Origin: Mytilus galloprovincialis
Taxonomy: Eukaryota > Mollusca > Bivalvia > Mytilida > Mytilidae
NCBI RefSeq assembly: GCF_965363235.1
Contig: NC_134851.1
Span: 57,230,833-57,294,832 of the forward strand
Reading direction: 5' to 3'
Length of the DNA: 64,000 bases
Every line of letters starts with the position of its first letter. Within the stretch, counting starts at the first letter, position 1. The position numbers and the translations under genes were made by a program. The notes beneath the pieces are model-generated. The model did no database searches. It saw nothing but the letters and a program-made list of their open reading frames with translations, and was not told the origin of the DNA. Below, one piece after another: positions 35,340-45,815 of this stretch.

Positions 35340-35561
35340 ATAAAATTTAAAATTATGGAAATACTAAGGCTTTTCTACCTCAGGCATAGATTACCTTACC
35401 TTACCTTACCGTATTTGGCAAAACTTTTAGGAATTTTGGTCCTCAATGCTCTTCAACTTCGTACTTTATTTGGCCGTTTTAACTTTTTTGGATTCGAGCG
35501 TCACAGATGAGTCTTTAGTAGACGAAACGCGCGTCTGGCGTATATACAAAATTTAGTCCTG
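35340..35561 (+). mobile_element. Partial retrozyme-type monomer, split by a Harbinger insertion
   Basis: Matches the monomer body in + orientation (GGTCCTCAATGCTCTTCAAC, TGGATTCGAGCGTCA), runs through the hammerhead at 35,498-35,542 and into ATTTAGTCCTG. The continuation, GTATCTATGATGAG, resumes after the transposon at 39,337. A small TTACC expansion lies at 35,391-35,410. Confidence 0.82.
35498..35542 (+). ncRNA. Hammerhead-derived motif, altered core
   Basis: GCGTCA, then CAGATGA in place of CTGATGA, stem II GTCTTTAGTAGAC, GAAA, ACGCGCGT stem III, GTC, TGGCGTA. The changed core base probably abolishes cleavage. Everything else is conserved. Confidence 0.8.
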
Positions 35562-36085
35562 GGGCCTGGTTTTCGAAAGTATCATAAGATATGTCATAAG
35601 ATATATCTTAGGACAAATTTTATGACTATCATATGATATGTCATAGGATGTAAATCAAAGCTGTCTTAAGATTGTCATGGCTATGATGCTCTTATGACTG
35701 TCACAAGTGGACATATTTACGTTATTCTAATATTATATAAAAAATGGTAAAAATAAATAAAGACTGAAAAATAAGAATGACAATAATAATTATTATCATT
35801 AATATTATTTATGAATATTTTCTTTTTAATTATATGTTTAAATCTCGTTTGTTTATATATATAATATATTAAAGATATCCAAGTTCATGTATCATTATAT
35901 AAAGATTCAATATTTTATTGAGGTCTCACCACTTGTATATTATTATACATGAGGTGTTATTTAATTGTGATTACTTTTAAGTATTTGTACATCGAATAGT
36001 CGCTTAACGAAATACCCGTGCAAATACGTTACTAAACTACTGTATAAAAGAAAATAAATAATTTAGATATTTATTATACGCAATC

Positions 36086-37571
36086 ATGAGTAAGAAAAGA
36101 AGCCCAAATTTTACGTCGCAAGAGATACAGATTTTGGCTGACGAAGTCCTTACTATTCAGCCGACTCACAAACACAGCAACCAACAGTGCCAAAAAGAGA
36201 GGATGGGAGGCTGTATGCTCAAAGATAAATGCAGTCAATGACACAGATCACCTACGAACAGTTGAAGAGATTCGAAAAAAGTGGACCTGTTACGTCAGCA
36301 GTACAAAGAAGAAGCTAGCAGAAAATAAAAGAGAGTCACGGCGGACTGGTGGTGGCCCCTCCAAATGCAGTATCATCAGTAGAAGAAAAAGTAGCTGGGA
36401 TAAACGGCAAAACTCCTATCAATGGAATTAAGGGCGGTATTGACACTTGTGTAGCTGCTTCATTTGAGGAAGAAGACTCTTGTGCTTCCGTTTCATCGCC
36501 TGAAAAGTCAAAAAGGTTGTCATCTTCAAGTTCCAGCATTTTGCAAGGTATGAACAGTTATTTTTTAAGGATAAACTACATGACAAATCGATCGATTGTT
36601 GATTGTGTAACATCCAGCGGCAAATATTTCAGGCAAATTGAAGGCGAGAACCAATTTTTGTTGCTGTTTATTTATCAAACTTTAGGTTTTCTTCTTTAAA
36701 ACTGTTTATTGTTTAGACTTAGTAGACGGTATGAGGTTTGGTATTGTTGACGGCCTTATTTTGAGACATACTTACATCCATGTCATTTGATATGTAATGG
36801 GTAGTTGTCTCATAGGCAATCAAATCGTGTACTCTCGTTTTTGAAGGACTCTTGTGATCCATCAAAAACTACATCGTGAAAGGAAGGTAAATTGTACATA
36901 ATAAAACAGTATGTGTGTCCTAAAACAACTCATGGATTATGATGTCAAATTTCGATACAAAATTTGGGGTAAGGGAATAATGGCCTATCTCTTTTATTCA
37001 TTATTTTTGTTATTTTGATACTATTATAGTTTGAAAAGTTCGTACTTAACTGCCTACAGAAGGGGTCATAAACCTTAAAAGTTTTATACCAATAAGAGTA
37101 AAAGGTTGGTTGTGGTGTTAGAACGCACAGTTCATAAACATTTTTAATCTATTCTTAACATTTCATTGATCCACGGGGAAAAAATACATTATTTATAGAG
37201 TTTTTTTTTTGCTTACATGAAATGAAAATACTTATCTTATTTTGTTTCAGCCTTTCATCTTATTTCGTCAGACGATGATGATGCTGTTGAGGATGTGATA
37301 ATTACCCAGGATATGCCATCTTCAAGTGAAGTTGCAAAATTGGACATACCAACAAAAAAAGTTCAGAAGGAAAATGAAACCTTGCACCTTATTGAAATTG
37401 AAAATGAAAGGTAGAAAGTGGAGAGAGAACGGTTACAGATAGAAAGAAGTAGATACGATCTAGAAAAAGACAGGTACAACTTAAAGATGCAGAAATTAGA
37501 GATAGAAAAGGAAAAACTGGAAATGGAAAAGGGCAGATATAATTTGGAATTGTCAAGGCAACAGTTACTAT
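36086..37571 (+). pseudogene. Harbinger Myb/SANT-like DNA-binding protein gene, broken
   Basis: The first exon starts at ATG 36,086 (MSKKRSPNFTSQEIQILADE). It shows a Myb/SANT-like helix set, with EEIRKKW near 36,265-36,290 and the GIKGGIDT motif near 36,430 that is usual in these proteins. The frame shifts at about 36,190 and again near 36,350, so the first exon lies in three frames. The exon ends at CAAG before GTATGA (about 36,547). A second exon after TTTCAG near 37,252 encodes an acidic stretch (SSDDDDAVEDV) and a long Lys/Glu-rich coiled coil, with a TAG near 37,412. The end is replaced by a retroelement tail. Role in the family: it brings the transposase to the terminal repeats and the nucleus. 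Confidence 0.8.
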
Positions 37572-37675
37572 TGTTTTTCTGTTTGTCTTTTTCATTTTTA
37601 GCCATGGCGTTGTCAGTTTGTTTTAGATTTATGAGTTTGACTGTCCCTTTGGTATCTTTCGTCCCTCTTTTACAA
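37572..37675 (+). mobile_element. LINE-like retroelement tail inside the Harbinger element
   Basis: CTGTTTGTCTTTTTCATTTT, TTTAGCCATGGCGTTGTC and GGTATCTTTCGTCCC match the 3' tail at 14,745-14,848. It interrupts the coiled-coil coding sequence. Confidence 0.75.
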
Positions 37676-38109
37676 ATAGCTGAGCTATGCACAACACAAC
37701 CAACCCTCTTTCAGATGTCTAATCCGTGTGTGGCTATCAATCCGTCAGAAAGCAGCTGTGATTGTTAAGTTTTGATGAAGTGTGTTTGTATTTATGTTTG
37801 TTATGCTATAAGTGTTGTGTATTTAAAATGTATTCAATTTTGCATATCGTTGTGTGATTTAGAAGGTATATCATTTACAGAATAAATTATTGATTATCGG
37901 TTGTTTTACATCAATGTCATTATTGAAGAAATTAAGTCGCATAATGATAACATGAAAGTTTAGATTTGTGTTTGCATCTCCATATACTACATGTACTACT
38001 AGAAACTATATTAAAATTCAAATATAGAAAACAAGCAATGGTATTTGGTGTAAGCTTTAAAAGCAATAGAAATATTGAAAAATAAAAAAAATATTACAGA
38101 AAATGTATT

Positions 38110-39170
38110 TTATTGGGAAAAGCTTCCATTTATAAGTCGTCTGCGTACAGTTGCACCATCGTTCAGATGACCAACGTACTGCTGCCTTGCTATATGTCCA
38201 CGGTCACAGTGATTTTCATCTGGAGGTAGTGGAATGCCATGGTTAATGCACATATTGTGCCGAACTGCTACACCAACGGTAATGTCACAGCTTTCTTTTG
38301 TCAATGCATCTGAACCTTGATTTCAACAAACCAAAGCTCCTTTCCACAACACATCTTGCCCTCATATGTCCCCTATTATAGCGTTCCTCAGCTTCAGTAC
38401 TGGAATTTAGCATAGGAGTCATCAACCATGGTCGCAATGGATAGCCACTATCCCCTAAAAGCCATCCAATGCCAATTTCTCTCGAATCAAATAGTTCATA
38501 AATGTTTGAATTGGTCTAAATAAAAGAGTCATGAATGGCACCAGGATATTTTGCGACAATGTTCAAAAACTTCATACTGGAGTCACAAACTGCTTGCACG
38601 TTAATTGAATGGTAGTTTTTTTCTATTTACATAGAGATGCTCATCCTCTGCTGGAGATTTTATTCTGATGTGTGTGCCGTCAATGGCACCGACAACATTT
38701 GGAAAGTTGTTCTTTTCATAGAAACCCCTCATTATGTTGTGCAGTCCAGCCTGGTCAGTTGGCATCTTTATATAATTCCTGTAAACCCTCTTCAAACATG
38801 AGGTAACATCACTTGTAATTTTAGATACGCTAGGCCTGGATATATTGTGTACATCAGCATTGACCATTTGGAAGCTTCCAGTGGCATAAAACCTGAGTGC
38901 TACCATGATTTGAAATGATACTGGAAAAGCACGAGATCTTGCTGTTGGCCGTGCTAAGTCGTTTTCAAACATTCTACAAAGTTCAAGAATCAATGGGCGT
39001 GAAAGTCTATATCTACGTACAATTTGATCATCGTCCATGTAATCTAGTGGGTTGTTTCTGTCTCGGAAGACCCTGTTTCGGCGTACATTTTCAGCTCGTT
39101 GTCGAATGTGCATGTAAACAGCAGCCCTATTCTTTCTTTCACGTGATGTCGTAACTTTTGTGATAATCAT
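38110..39170 (-). pseudogene. HARBI1-type DDE transposase, broken
   Basis: The - strand frame 39,170-38,601 (189 codons) covers the helix-turn-helix part (SRPLILELCRMFENDL) and the first catalytic Asp in VVGAIDGTHIRI. A frame change in an A/T run near 38,612-38,620 leads into the rest: [12 protein letters not shown], the second Asp in LGDSGYPL (about 38,450), and the Glu in VVERSFGLLKSRF (about 38,340). The C-terminus is at 38,304-38,110 with VRHNMCINHGIPL. A TAG lies near 38,517 and a further break near 38,290. The D-D-E triad is visible, so the copy was once autonomous. In the family this enzyme cuts and pastes the element with the help of the Myb-like partner. Confidence 0.88.
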
Positions 39171-39361
39171 AAGACCATCATAAGTCAGGTCGCGAGGCGT
39201 CTTAAGTTTATGATAAAAGTTATGACATATCTCAACTTATGGCACTTTCGAAAACATATCTTACGACTATGACATGTCCTAAGACCATCATAAGACATGT
39301 CTTAGTCATAAGATACTTTCGAAAACCAGGCCCCTGGTATCTATGATGAGTTTATTTAACT

Positions 39362-40489
39362 ACCTTGACATGTTTTAAACGTGTTATCAATGGTTTAAAT
39401 TGGATTACTACGAAATTTGCTGTTCCACTTTGTAACCTATTTCATATAAACAGCTTTGTTAGTAGATACTTGAAATGCCATTTTTACAAAATCAAAATGT
39501 CTTTTAAATAGTGGGCTTAATTTGTGTTTGTATCAGATACGGATATAAGTAAACAAAATATTATGATCCGGGATTGAGGATTGGAATTTTATTCATGCAG
39601 CATTCTATTGTTTGTTTCAAGTGCATGTTAATATACCCAAACGTTTATTGTTTTATTCAAATGTATATTTAGAAGTCCTTATGATACTCCTTCGTTGCAA
39701 CACTTCTATATTTACTTATAGTTTGTTTGAATAAGAAACAAAGAACGAAATACATGGAAATCAATAAATATTTATCAGCTATTTAACCCGAAAATGTATG
39801 TATAAGTAATTCTTGGAATTGATTACAAAAATGTTGGGGTATCGAAAAGGAAACAGTTTTGCCTTCTGTTTTCTCTTTTTGTTATTTTGGTAAAAAAAGG
39901 ATTTTTGCAGTATTTCAGCTTTTATCTATTATAATAAAATAATAAAAATGTCATAGTGAATGAATTGTCTGTTTATTTATATGAAGTAAATTTGGTTGAC
40001 TTATATGATACTCGACACCTTTTGGAACAAAAATTATCCTTGCAAATAAGTTCTAAGTAATGAATAACATAGATTGGGTTTCACCTTCAGAAGCAGTTTT
40101 TGAACGGGTAACATATTGTCGTGCAACTTCTTTTGTGAAGTGGCCACTGAACGCTAAGCAACCAACAACCAATCTTTTGTGAAGCTATACGACATGTCTG
40201 ACGGTAAGTTACATTTTTTTTCTATACCAAAATTAGATTAAATGATAGTATTTATAAACACAATAACAGTTTGGAAGAACAAAAATGAATATGTACATAT
40301 ACATTTTTTTTTACAATATAAGAATTATGTAGAAAAAAACAAAAATTATCGAGAGAAAAAATATACAAAAATATAAATGAGAATCCTCGTTCAAATTAAA
40401 AGATTTTCCTGGAACTGGATTAAAGATGTGAGACGTTTTTTTTTCTCCTCAAAACCTTAAAAAAAAAAAAGAATGACATACCATAGTGC
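39362..40489. other. Non-genic stretch
   Basis: No recognised gene. A short GTGGCCACTGAACGCTAAGC segment near 40,141-40,160 resembles sequence upstream of the gene at 53,976 (GACCACTGGACGTTAATC) and is probably another small repeat. Confidence 0.4.
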
Positions 40490-40499
40490 TAGCTGCGGA

Positions 40500-40556
40500 A
40501 CCGTAGCTCTTAGGTCCTTATGTTATTTTTTGATTGTGGACCATAGAGCTACGGAT
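40500..40556. repeat. Hairpin with CCGTAGCTCT arms
   Basis: CCGTAGCTCTTAGGTCC and GGACCATAGAGCTACGG are near-perfect mirror arms around a 20-nt loop. Confidence 0.8.
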
Positions 40557-41039
40557 TTTTTTTATTGCAAAACGTTCGGAATATCGACCCAGGTTCAGGT
40601 CGCACTTATTTCCCAAGAAAATATTGTTTATAATCAATGCAAAGCTTGTCAATATATATAGTTCGTTTCGTTAGATATTTTTCTAGGATATGACGTACCT
40701 ATTTATGTTTGAATATTCATTTCCTATAGGTCTTCAGTTAATTTCTAAACTAGTATATTTATGGTTTACATTTGTTTTGTTATTTGATTTTGCCATGTGA
40801 CTATGGACTTTCCGATTAGGTTTTCAACTGAGTTCAGTATACTTGTGATTTTACTTTTTTCCAGTAACATAATATTACGTTCAGTCATATATTCATTATG
40901 CCAAATATCTATAGGGGAAATAGAGAAAAATCTAAATTTGTGAAACCAGTGTTATTGAATGGGATGACGTATACGTCATCAAGGATTTAATCACAACGAA
41001 ATTTCCAATTTTTAGAAATTGCACTTTTTTTTTTATCTT

Positions 41040-41310
41040 TTAAATAAAATTGAGAATGGAAATGGGGAATATGCCAAAGAGACAACAACCCGACCATAGA
41101 AAAAAACAACAGCAGAAGGTCACCAACAGGTCTTCAATGTAGAGAGAAATTCCCGCACCCGGAGGCGTCCTTCAACTGGCCCCTAAACAAATATATACTA
41201 GTTCAGTGATAATGAACTCCATACTAATTTCCAAATTGTACACAAGAAACTAAAACAAACTGGAATTGCATATTGCATATTCCAAATAATACACACAGGT
41301 AACTGAGTAA
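41040..41310 (+). repeat. Interspersed repeat family R4
   Basis: GAGAATGGAAATGGGGAATA, CAACAACCCGACCA, CACCAACAGGTCTTCAATG, CACCCGGAGGCGTCC and CTAGTTCAGTGATAATGA recur in the same order at 56,375-56,710. Confidence 0.8.
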
Positions 41311-41445
41311 TTAAAATGAGACCTTCAACACCATAATAATTTCCTTCATGTGTTCATGGATTCATTTGTTCAACTTCATTTAGAACAAGCATACCAAAAG
41401 GATGTACATAACGTATAAAATAAAATAATTCCCACACATAGTTGT

Positions 41446-41598
41446 CAGTGGCGGATCCAGGGGGGGGGGGGGGTTCCGGGGGTTGGAACCCCCCCTTTTT
41501 TGGCCGATCAATGCATTTGAATGAGAGCATATAGTTGGAACCCCCCTTTACTCTGGGTTGGGAACCCCCCCTTTTTAAAATGGTTAGATCCGCCACTG
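41446..41598. mobile_element. MITE with CAGTGGCGGATC ends
   Basis: Perfect 12-bp terminal inverted repeats, CAGTGGCGGATC and GATCCGCCACTG, 153 bp apart, with GTTGT directly flanking both ends as a 5-bp duplication. The interior holds inverted G/C runs (GGAACCCCCC). Relatives lie at 47,395-47,537 and 58,270-58,440. Confidence 0.88.
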
Positions 41599-41599
41599 G

Positions 41600-42364
41600 T
41601 TGTGATTTTAAAATATGTAGACAAAATTGAGTATATTGCAACAACATGAAAGCTAAAGAAATGGATTCATTGTGAGATACTTTACTGTGTTTAATTTAAT
41701 TAACTTGAAGATAAAAAAAAAGATGCTTGAATTTAGAAAAAAAAGAAATAAACATTTACCATTTTTATTAGCTGAAGTACATATTTTGAAACTTCAGATG
41801 ATAATGGAACATGTACGCTCCAGAAGAAAGATGGAAGACGTTAAACAGATATTCAAGCACACAAGTTGAACATACAGTAATAACGCCACGGCAAAATTAC
41901 GAAATCTGGTTCTTTCAGTCGTCGTTATATACCGATGGAGGTTTTTCTTCACATTCGTCCGAACAATAAAAATATACTATGGCATGAGTTTATGATTACA
42001 ATATTTGTTTTCACATATTTTTCATTTATAGAACAAAAATATAACCAATCGTCCCACTGAAAAAATGAGGAAAATAAAACATAGATGGATGCGTTCTGGT
42101 TCTGATATTTTCCATTTGTTATTATGTAGTGAAAAAGTATTTTTCAAGAAAACATACGTTGTACTACTGTTATAAGTTGGTTTTTATCTTAGATATCTAT
42201 ATTTACAACAATCAATATAATAAATGTTAGCAGTCTAAATAGAGACATATATCAGTCAAAATAATAATCATACTGTAGTAACAACTATAAGACACCAAAC
42301 AAATTGCTGTTTTCGAATTTTCATTCATTTGGATAATCTAAAATCTTCTTCATGCCAATAGATA
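41600..42364. other. Non-genic stretch
   Basis: A 65-codon Lys-rich frame at 41,672-41,869 has no recognised domain. Nothing else seen. Confidence 0.4.
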
Positions 42365-42680
42365 TAGGAAGATGTGGTGTGAGTGCCAAATGAGACAACA
42401 CTCCATCCAAATAACAATTTATAAAAGTAAACCATTATAGGTCAATGTACAGCCTTCAACACGGAGCCTTGGCTCACACCAAAAAAAATGCTATAAAGGG
42501 CCCCAAAATTACTAGTGTAAAACCATTCAAACGGGAAAACCAACGGTCTTATCTATATAAAAAACGAGAAACGAGAAACACGTATAAATTACATAAACAA
42601 ACGACAACTACTGTACATCAGATTCATGACTTAGGACAGGTGCAAACATTTAAGATTTACCTACATGTATACTTTATGTC
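42365..42680 (+). repeat. Interspersed repeat family R3
   Basis: Starts at GGAAGATGTGGTGTGAGTGC and ends near GACTTAGGACAGGTGC. The frame at 42,445-42,687 lies wholly within it. Confidence 0.75.
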
Positions 42681-42799
42681 TCTTTAGTCTGTAAAGCCAA
42701 ACATTTCTCGTAAGTTTTTGTTTTAAAACATTTTGGCCTTGGGCATCAGTCATGAGACACACAACAAATAAGATAAGATAGAAAAAAATTACTGAGACC

Positions 42800-43250
42800 A
42801 AATGAAACAGCTATAGGTCATCGTACTGCCTTCAACAATGAGCAACGCCCATACCACATCTGAAAAACGGTCCCAATATCATAAATATAAAACAATTCAA
42901 ACGAGAAAATTAACGGCCTTATTTATGTACAATTTTTTTTTTAAAGAAACACAAATGTGTAACACAGCAACAAACGAGAACCACTGAATTACAGGCTCTT
43001 GACTTTGGACAGGCACATACATAAAGATTTTGCGGGGTTAAACCTGTTAGCAGGATCCCAACGATGCCATAACCTGGGACAGTGGTGTACATAAGAATAC
43101 AACATAAGAACGAACTATGAAAATCAGTTGAAAAAAGCTTAACTCATCAGATGAGTACAAATAGAAGTACATCTAACAAAAACACAGATTGGACGTGGTC
43201 GGGAACTTGTACATCCCAACATCAAAGGGACACTCAGTACAGATCTCAGA
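42800..43250 (+). repeat. Interspersed repeat family R3, longer copy
   Basis: Carries CTATAGGTCATCGTACTGCC through to GGCACATACATAAAG. It then extends further with GCGGGGTTAAACCTGTTAGC and CAGTTGAAAAAAGCTTAAC, as the 34,540 copy does. Confidence 0.8.
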
Positions 43251-45800
43251 ATACTCACACTTAGTTCAATGCGGATAACAACTAATAAGAGAAATCATGT
43301 ATATAAGATACCACACATTCATTTTTTATAATTTAGAACAAAAACCTCATTGGAAGTTACGAAACACTTAGCTAATTTGCATGTGCATAGTACTTTATAT
43401 CGTGGGGGTGGGGTGAGTCAATAGTGATAAATGAACACCTTAGATAAAGACATCTTTTATGTATATTAAAAGACAAAAGTTATATCGATCTCATTGTAGG
43501 ATTATAAGACGAAATATCTATATTTTTCCGAGAGAAAAAATCAGATCTCTATTACTCTATCTCCACACCATCGCAGTATTAAAATGTAGCCATTGTATTC
43601 CACATGTTGGAAGTTCAGAGACAAATATGCATCTTATCTTAGAACTAGTACTGAAATTATGTACATGCTTTGAATCCTACGAACGAAACATCTTTTAGGG
43701 AAAACATATACTTACCTACTTACAGAATTGAAAAAAGCGGCGATGTTTTTTCAATGATGTTTTAAATGTTGCTTTAAACTGTTCTTTCTCTTCATGTTTT
43801 ACACGTATAACACTATTTTCGTTATGAATATATTAATATATATAAGCATTTGTCGAAAGAAAAAAAAATAGAATGCGATAAGTGTTCCATAGTGTGTGTT
43901 AATTAAAATTGACAAGCGGTATAATTGGATTGTCTTTCTTTAAACTCTAGAATTAAATGAAGGATACCGAATAAGTTAAAGAGGACGATAATTCTATTTC
44001 CGCTGAGTGGGAGGGCTTGGAATTAGAAAATCGTTTGGTACCTAAATATTCCTCCCCACCTGTTAAGAGCCCAGCTTCTTTTTCAACGCGCAAGAATAAT
44101 AGTTTTATGTTTATACATAAATGTTACGGTTTCTTGCATTTTATTGGCCAGCATATTCATTTGCATCTTGTCTTTATAATTTTCCAGGCCAACAAACGAA
44201 ACAAAATGTTAAGTCTTGTAAGAGTTTATATGCGGAATAGTCTGCACCATCTAAAACCTCTTCTGTCTAAGCCTCGTGTTTTATGAAAATCAGAAGAATT
44301 CCGTCCTGTAGTACTTAACACGGATTCATTTTAGTCCATGGTCCTCATTTGTGCAATTTTTATTTATTTTCATAGTATATTAATCGTGTTCTTAAAGTGG
44401 AGAAATTAATCTGTAATTGGAGTCACTACGATAATGTGTATGGTTCTTTTTTCAGAGTGATATATTTTGAAATGATTAATTATTGGTTGCCTTATTCCAG
44501 TAGCAATTTTTTCAGACAACTTGATGACGAGAATAGATTCTAAGGCCGTTTGGGGTTTTTAACAGACACAGGAAAATGAATGGGCAGGAATTAAGTCTTG
44601 TAATAGACTTACCACGGACCACTCAAAGAGTTGTTGCAGTGATTCTTATAACTTTCAGAGAGCGTTGCACTATCTTTACACGATGCATAGGATCTAACTG
44701 CGCCATTCTGAAAGACCGTGGCAGTGTAATTGTGCATCCCGCACATTTAAACAGCCTGTCAAGGGTTTTACCACAGGTGGGAAGAAGATCAAAGTGACCC
44801 TTTGGGTCATTCTTTTGAAGAAATATCCGGCGGATACCAGGGTTCAATGAAGTGTGCTTGAAAGCGTAACATTGCCTGTGCAAGATCAGTATTCATCCTG
44901 ATTGAAATGCAAACAACAATTAGGGGAAAAAGGCAAAAGGAATACTGGATTAACACATATTCGAATTCCGGAATACATCAGGATCTAGGACAGAACAGTT
45001 TATGTTTTTTCGCGAATTTAGAATAAAACTCTCTTTAAACTTTCGAAACAATTAGGAACTAGTCATTTGCTTGCATTGGTGGTTGGAAAGATTGGATTTT
45101 TCATATTTTGTATTCAAGTGTCAAAAAAGAAGAACAAAAATAATCAAGTCCCCACTTTCAAAGACAAAATTAACATATGTTACTTTTCTGAAGAACTCGA
45201 TACGATGCACAACTAACATATTAAAAAACAATCAAAACGAATCACAGAATTGAGAGTACTCGCAGCTACTGCAAACTAGTTCCAAGGTCAATTACAACTA
45301 ATAAACAACATGAACAAAGTTTAGAGGTATGGGCTTTGATAATTTTTTTTGACGGCAGTACTGTGACTTATAATAGCTGTTAATTTCTGTGTCATTTGGT
45401 CTCTTGTAAAGAGTTGTCTGAGAACTTGACTCTTAATTTTGATAATCATACCACATATATCTTTTTTTTAATATATATATATATATATAAAGCAAGTTAT
45501 CTCGGGCAAGTCCTTTTCAATTTAATAATTTATTTAGCATATACAACCCTTTACCTAAAAAAAAGAAGAATACAGTTATAATGAAAAATGTCAATATGCA
45601 AATTAGACACTGAACTAGCAAATAAAGATGTGTATGAATAAATATTGTTTTGAAATAATCACAAAGTTCTCTTGTTTTTCCCATTGTTTTCTCTCTTTTA
45701 TAACAAACGAACAAATTAATTTAGAAATATAGATCGAATCGATAATGTCCGGTAAAAAAACCCAAACGTTCTTTGTTGTCATCAGTAAGCGGCATTTCCG
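43251..45800. other. Gene-poor stretch downstream of gene D
   Basis: Only small frames are present. 44,017-44,286 (+) and the overlapping pair 44,576-44,797 (+) / 44,623-44,883 (-) lie in sequence less A+T-rich than their surroundings, but I recognise no domain. A TA microsatellite lies at about 45,470-45,489. Confidence 0.4.
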
Positions 45801-45815
45801 GTCTACTTTTGTCGG

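Larger units (their letters stand above)
35562..39333. mobile_element. PIF/Harbinger DNA transposon, both genes present but mutated
   Basis: Terminal inverted repeats start GGGCCTGGTTTTCGAAAGTA, with 3-bp flanking duplications CTG (35,559-35,561 and 39,334-39,336). The subterminal 150 bp on both sides are dense in TCATAAGA-type words, likely transposase binding sites. An extra TTTCGAAAACATATCTTA near 39,247-39,264 repeats the end sequence internally. A Myb/SANT-like gene runs on the + strand and a HARBI1-type transposase on the - strand, converging. The element is 3,772 bp long and is itself interrupted by a retroelement tail near 37,572-37,675. Confidence 0.9.

Noticed and set aside
35391-35410. 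Telomere-like TTACC run
   Set aside because: Only four repeats, and they are a local expansion inside a monomer body (ATTACCTTAGCCG elsewhere).
36336-36613. - strand frames opposite the Myb-like gene
   Set aside because: Shadows of the + strand coding sequence, whose protein similarity and splice donor fit the Harbinger family.
44576-44883. Possible exon, open on both strands and less A+T-rich than its surroundings
   Set aside because: No recognisable domain on either strand and no clear splice signals. Left as an unannotated stretch.
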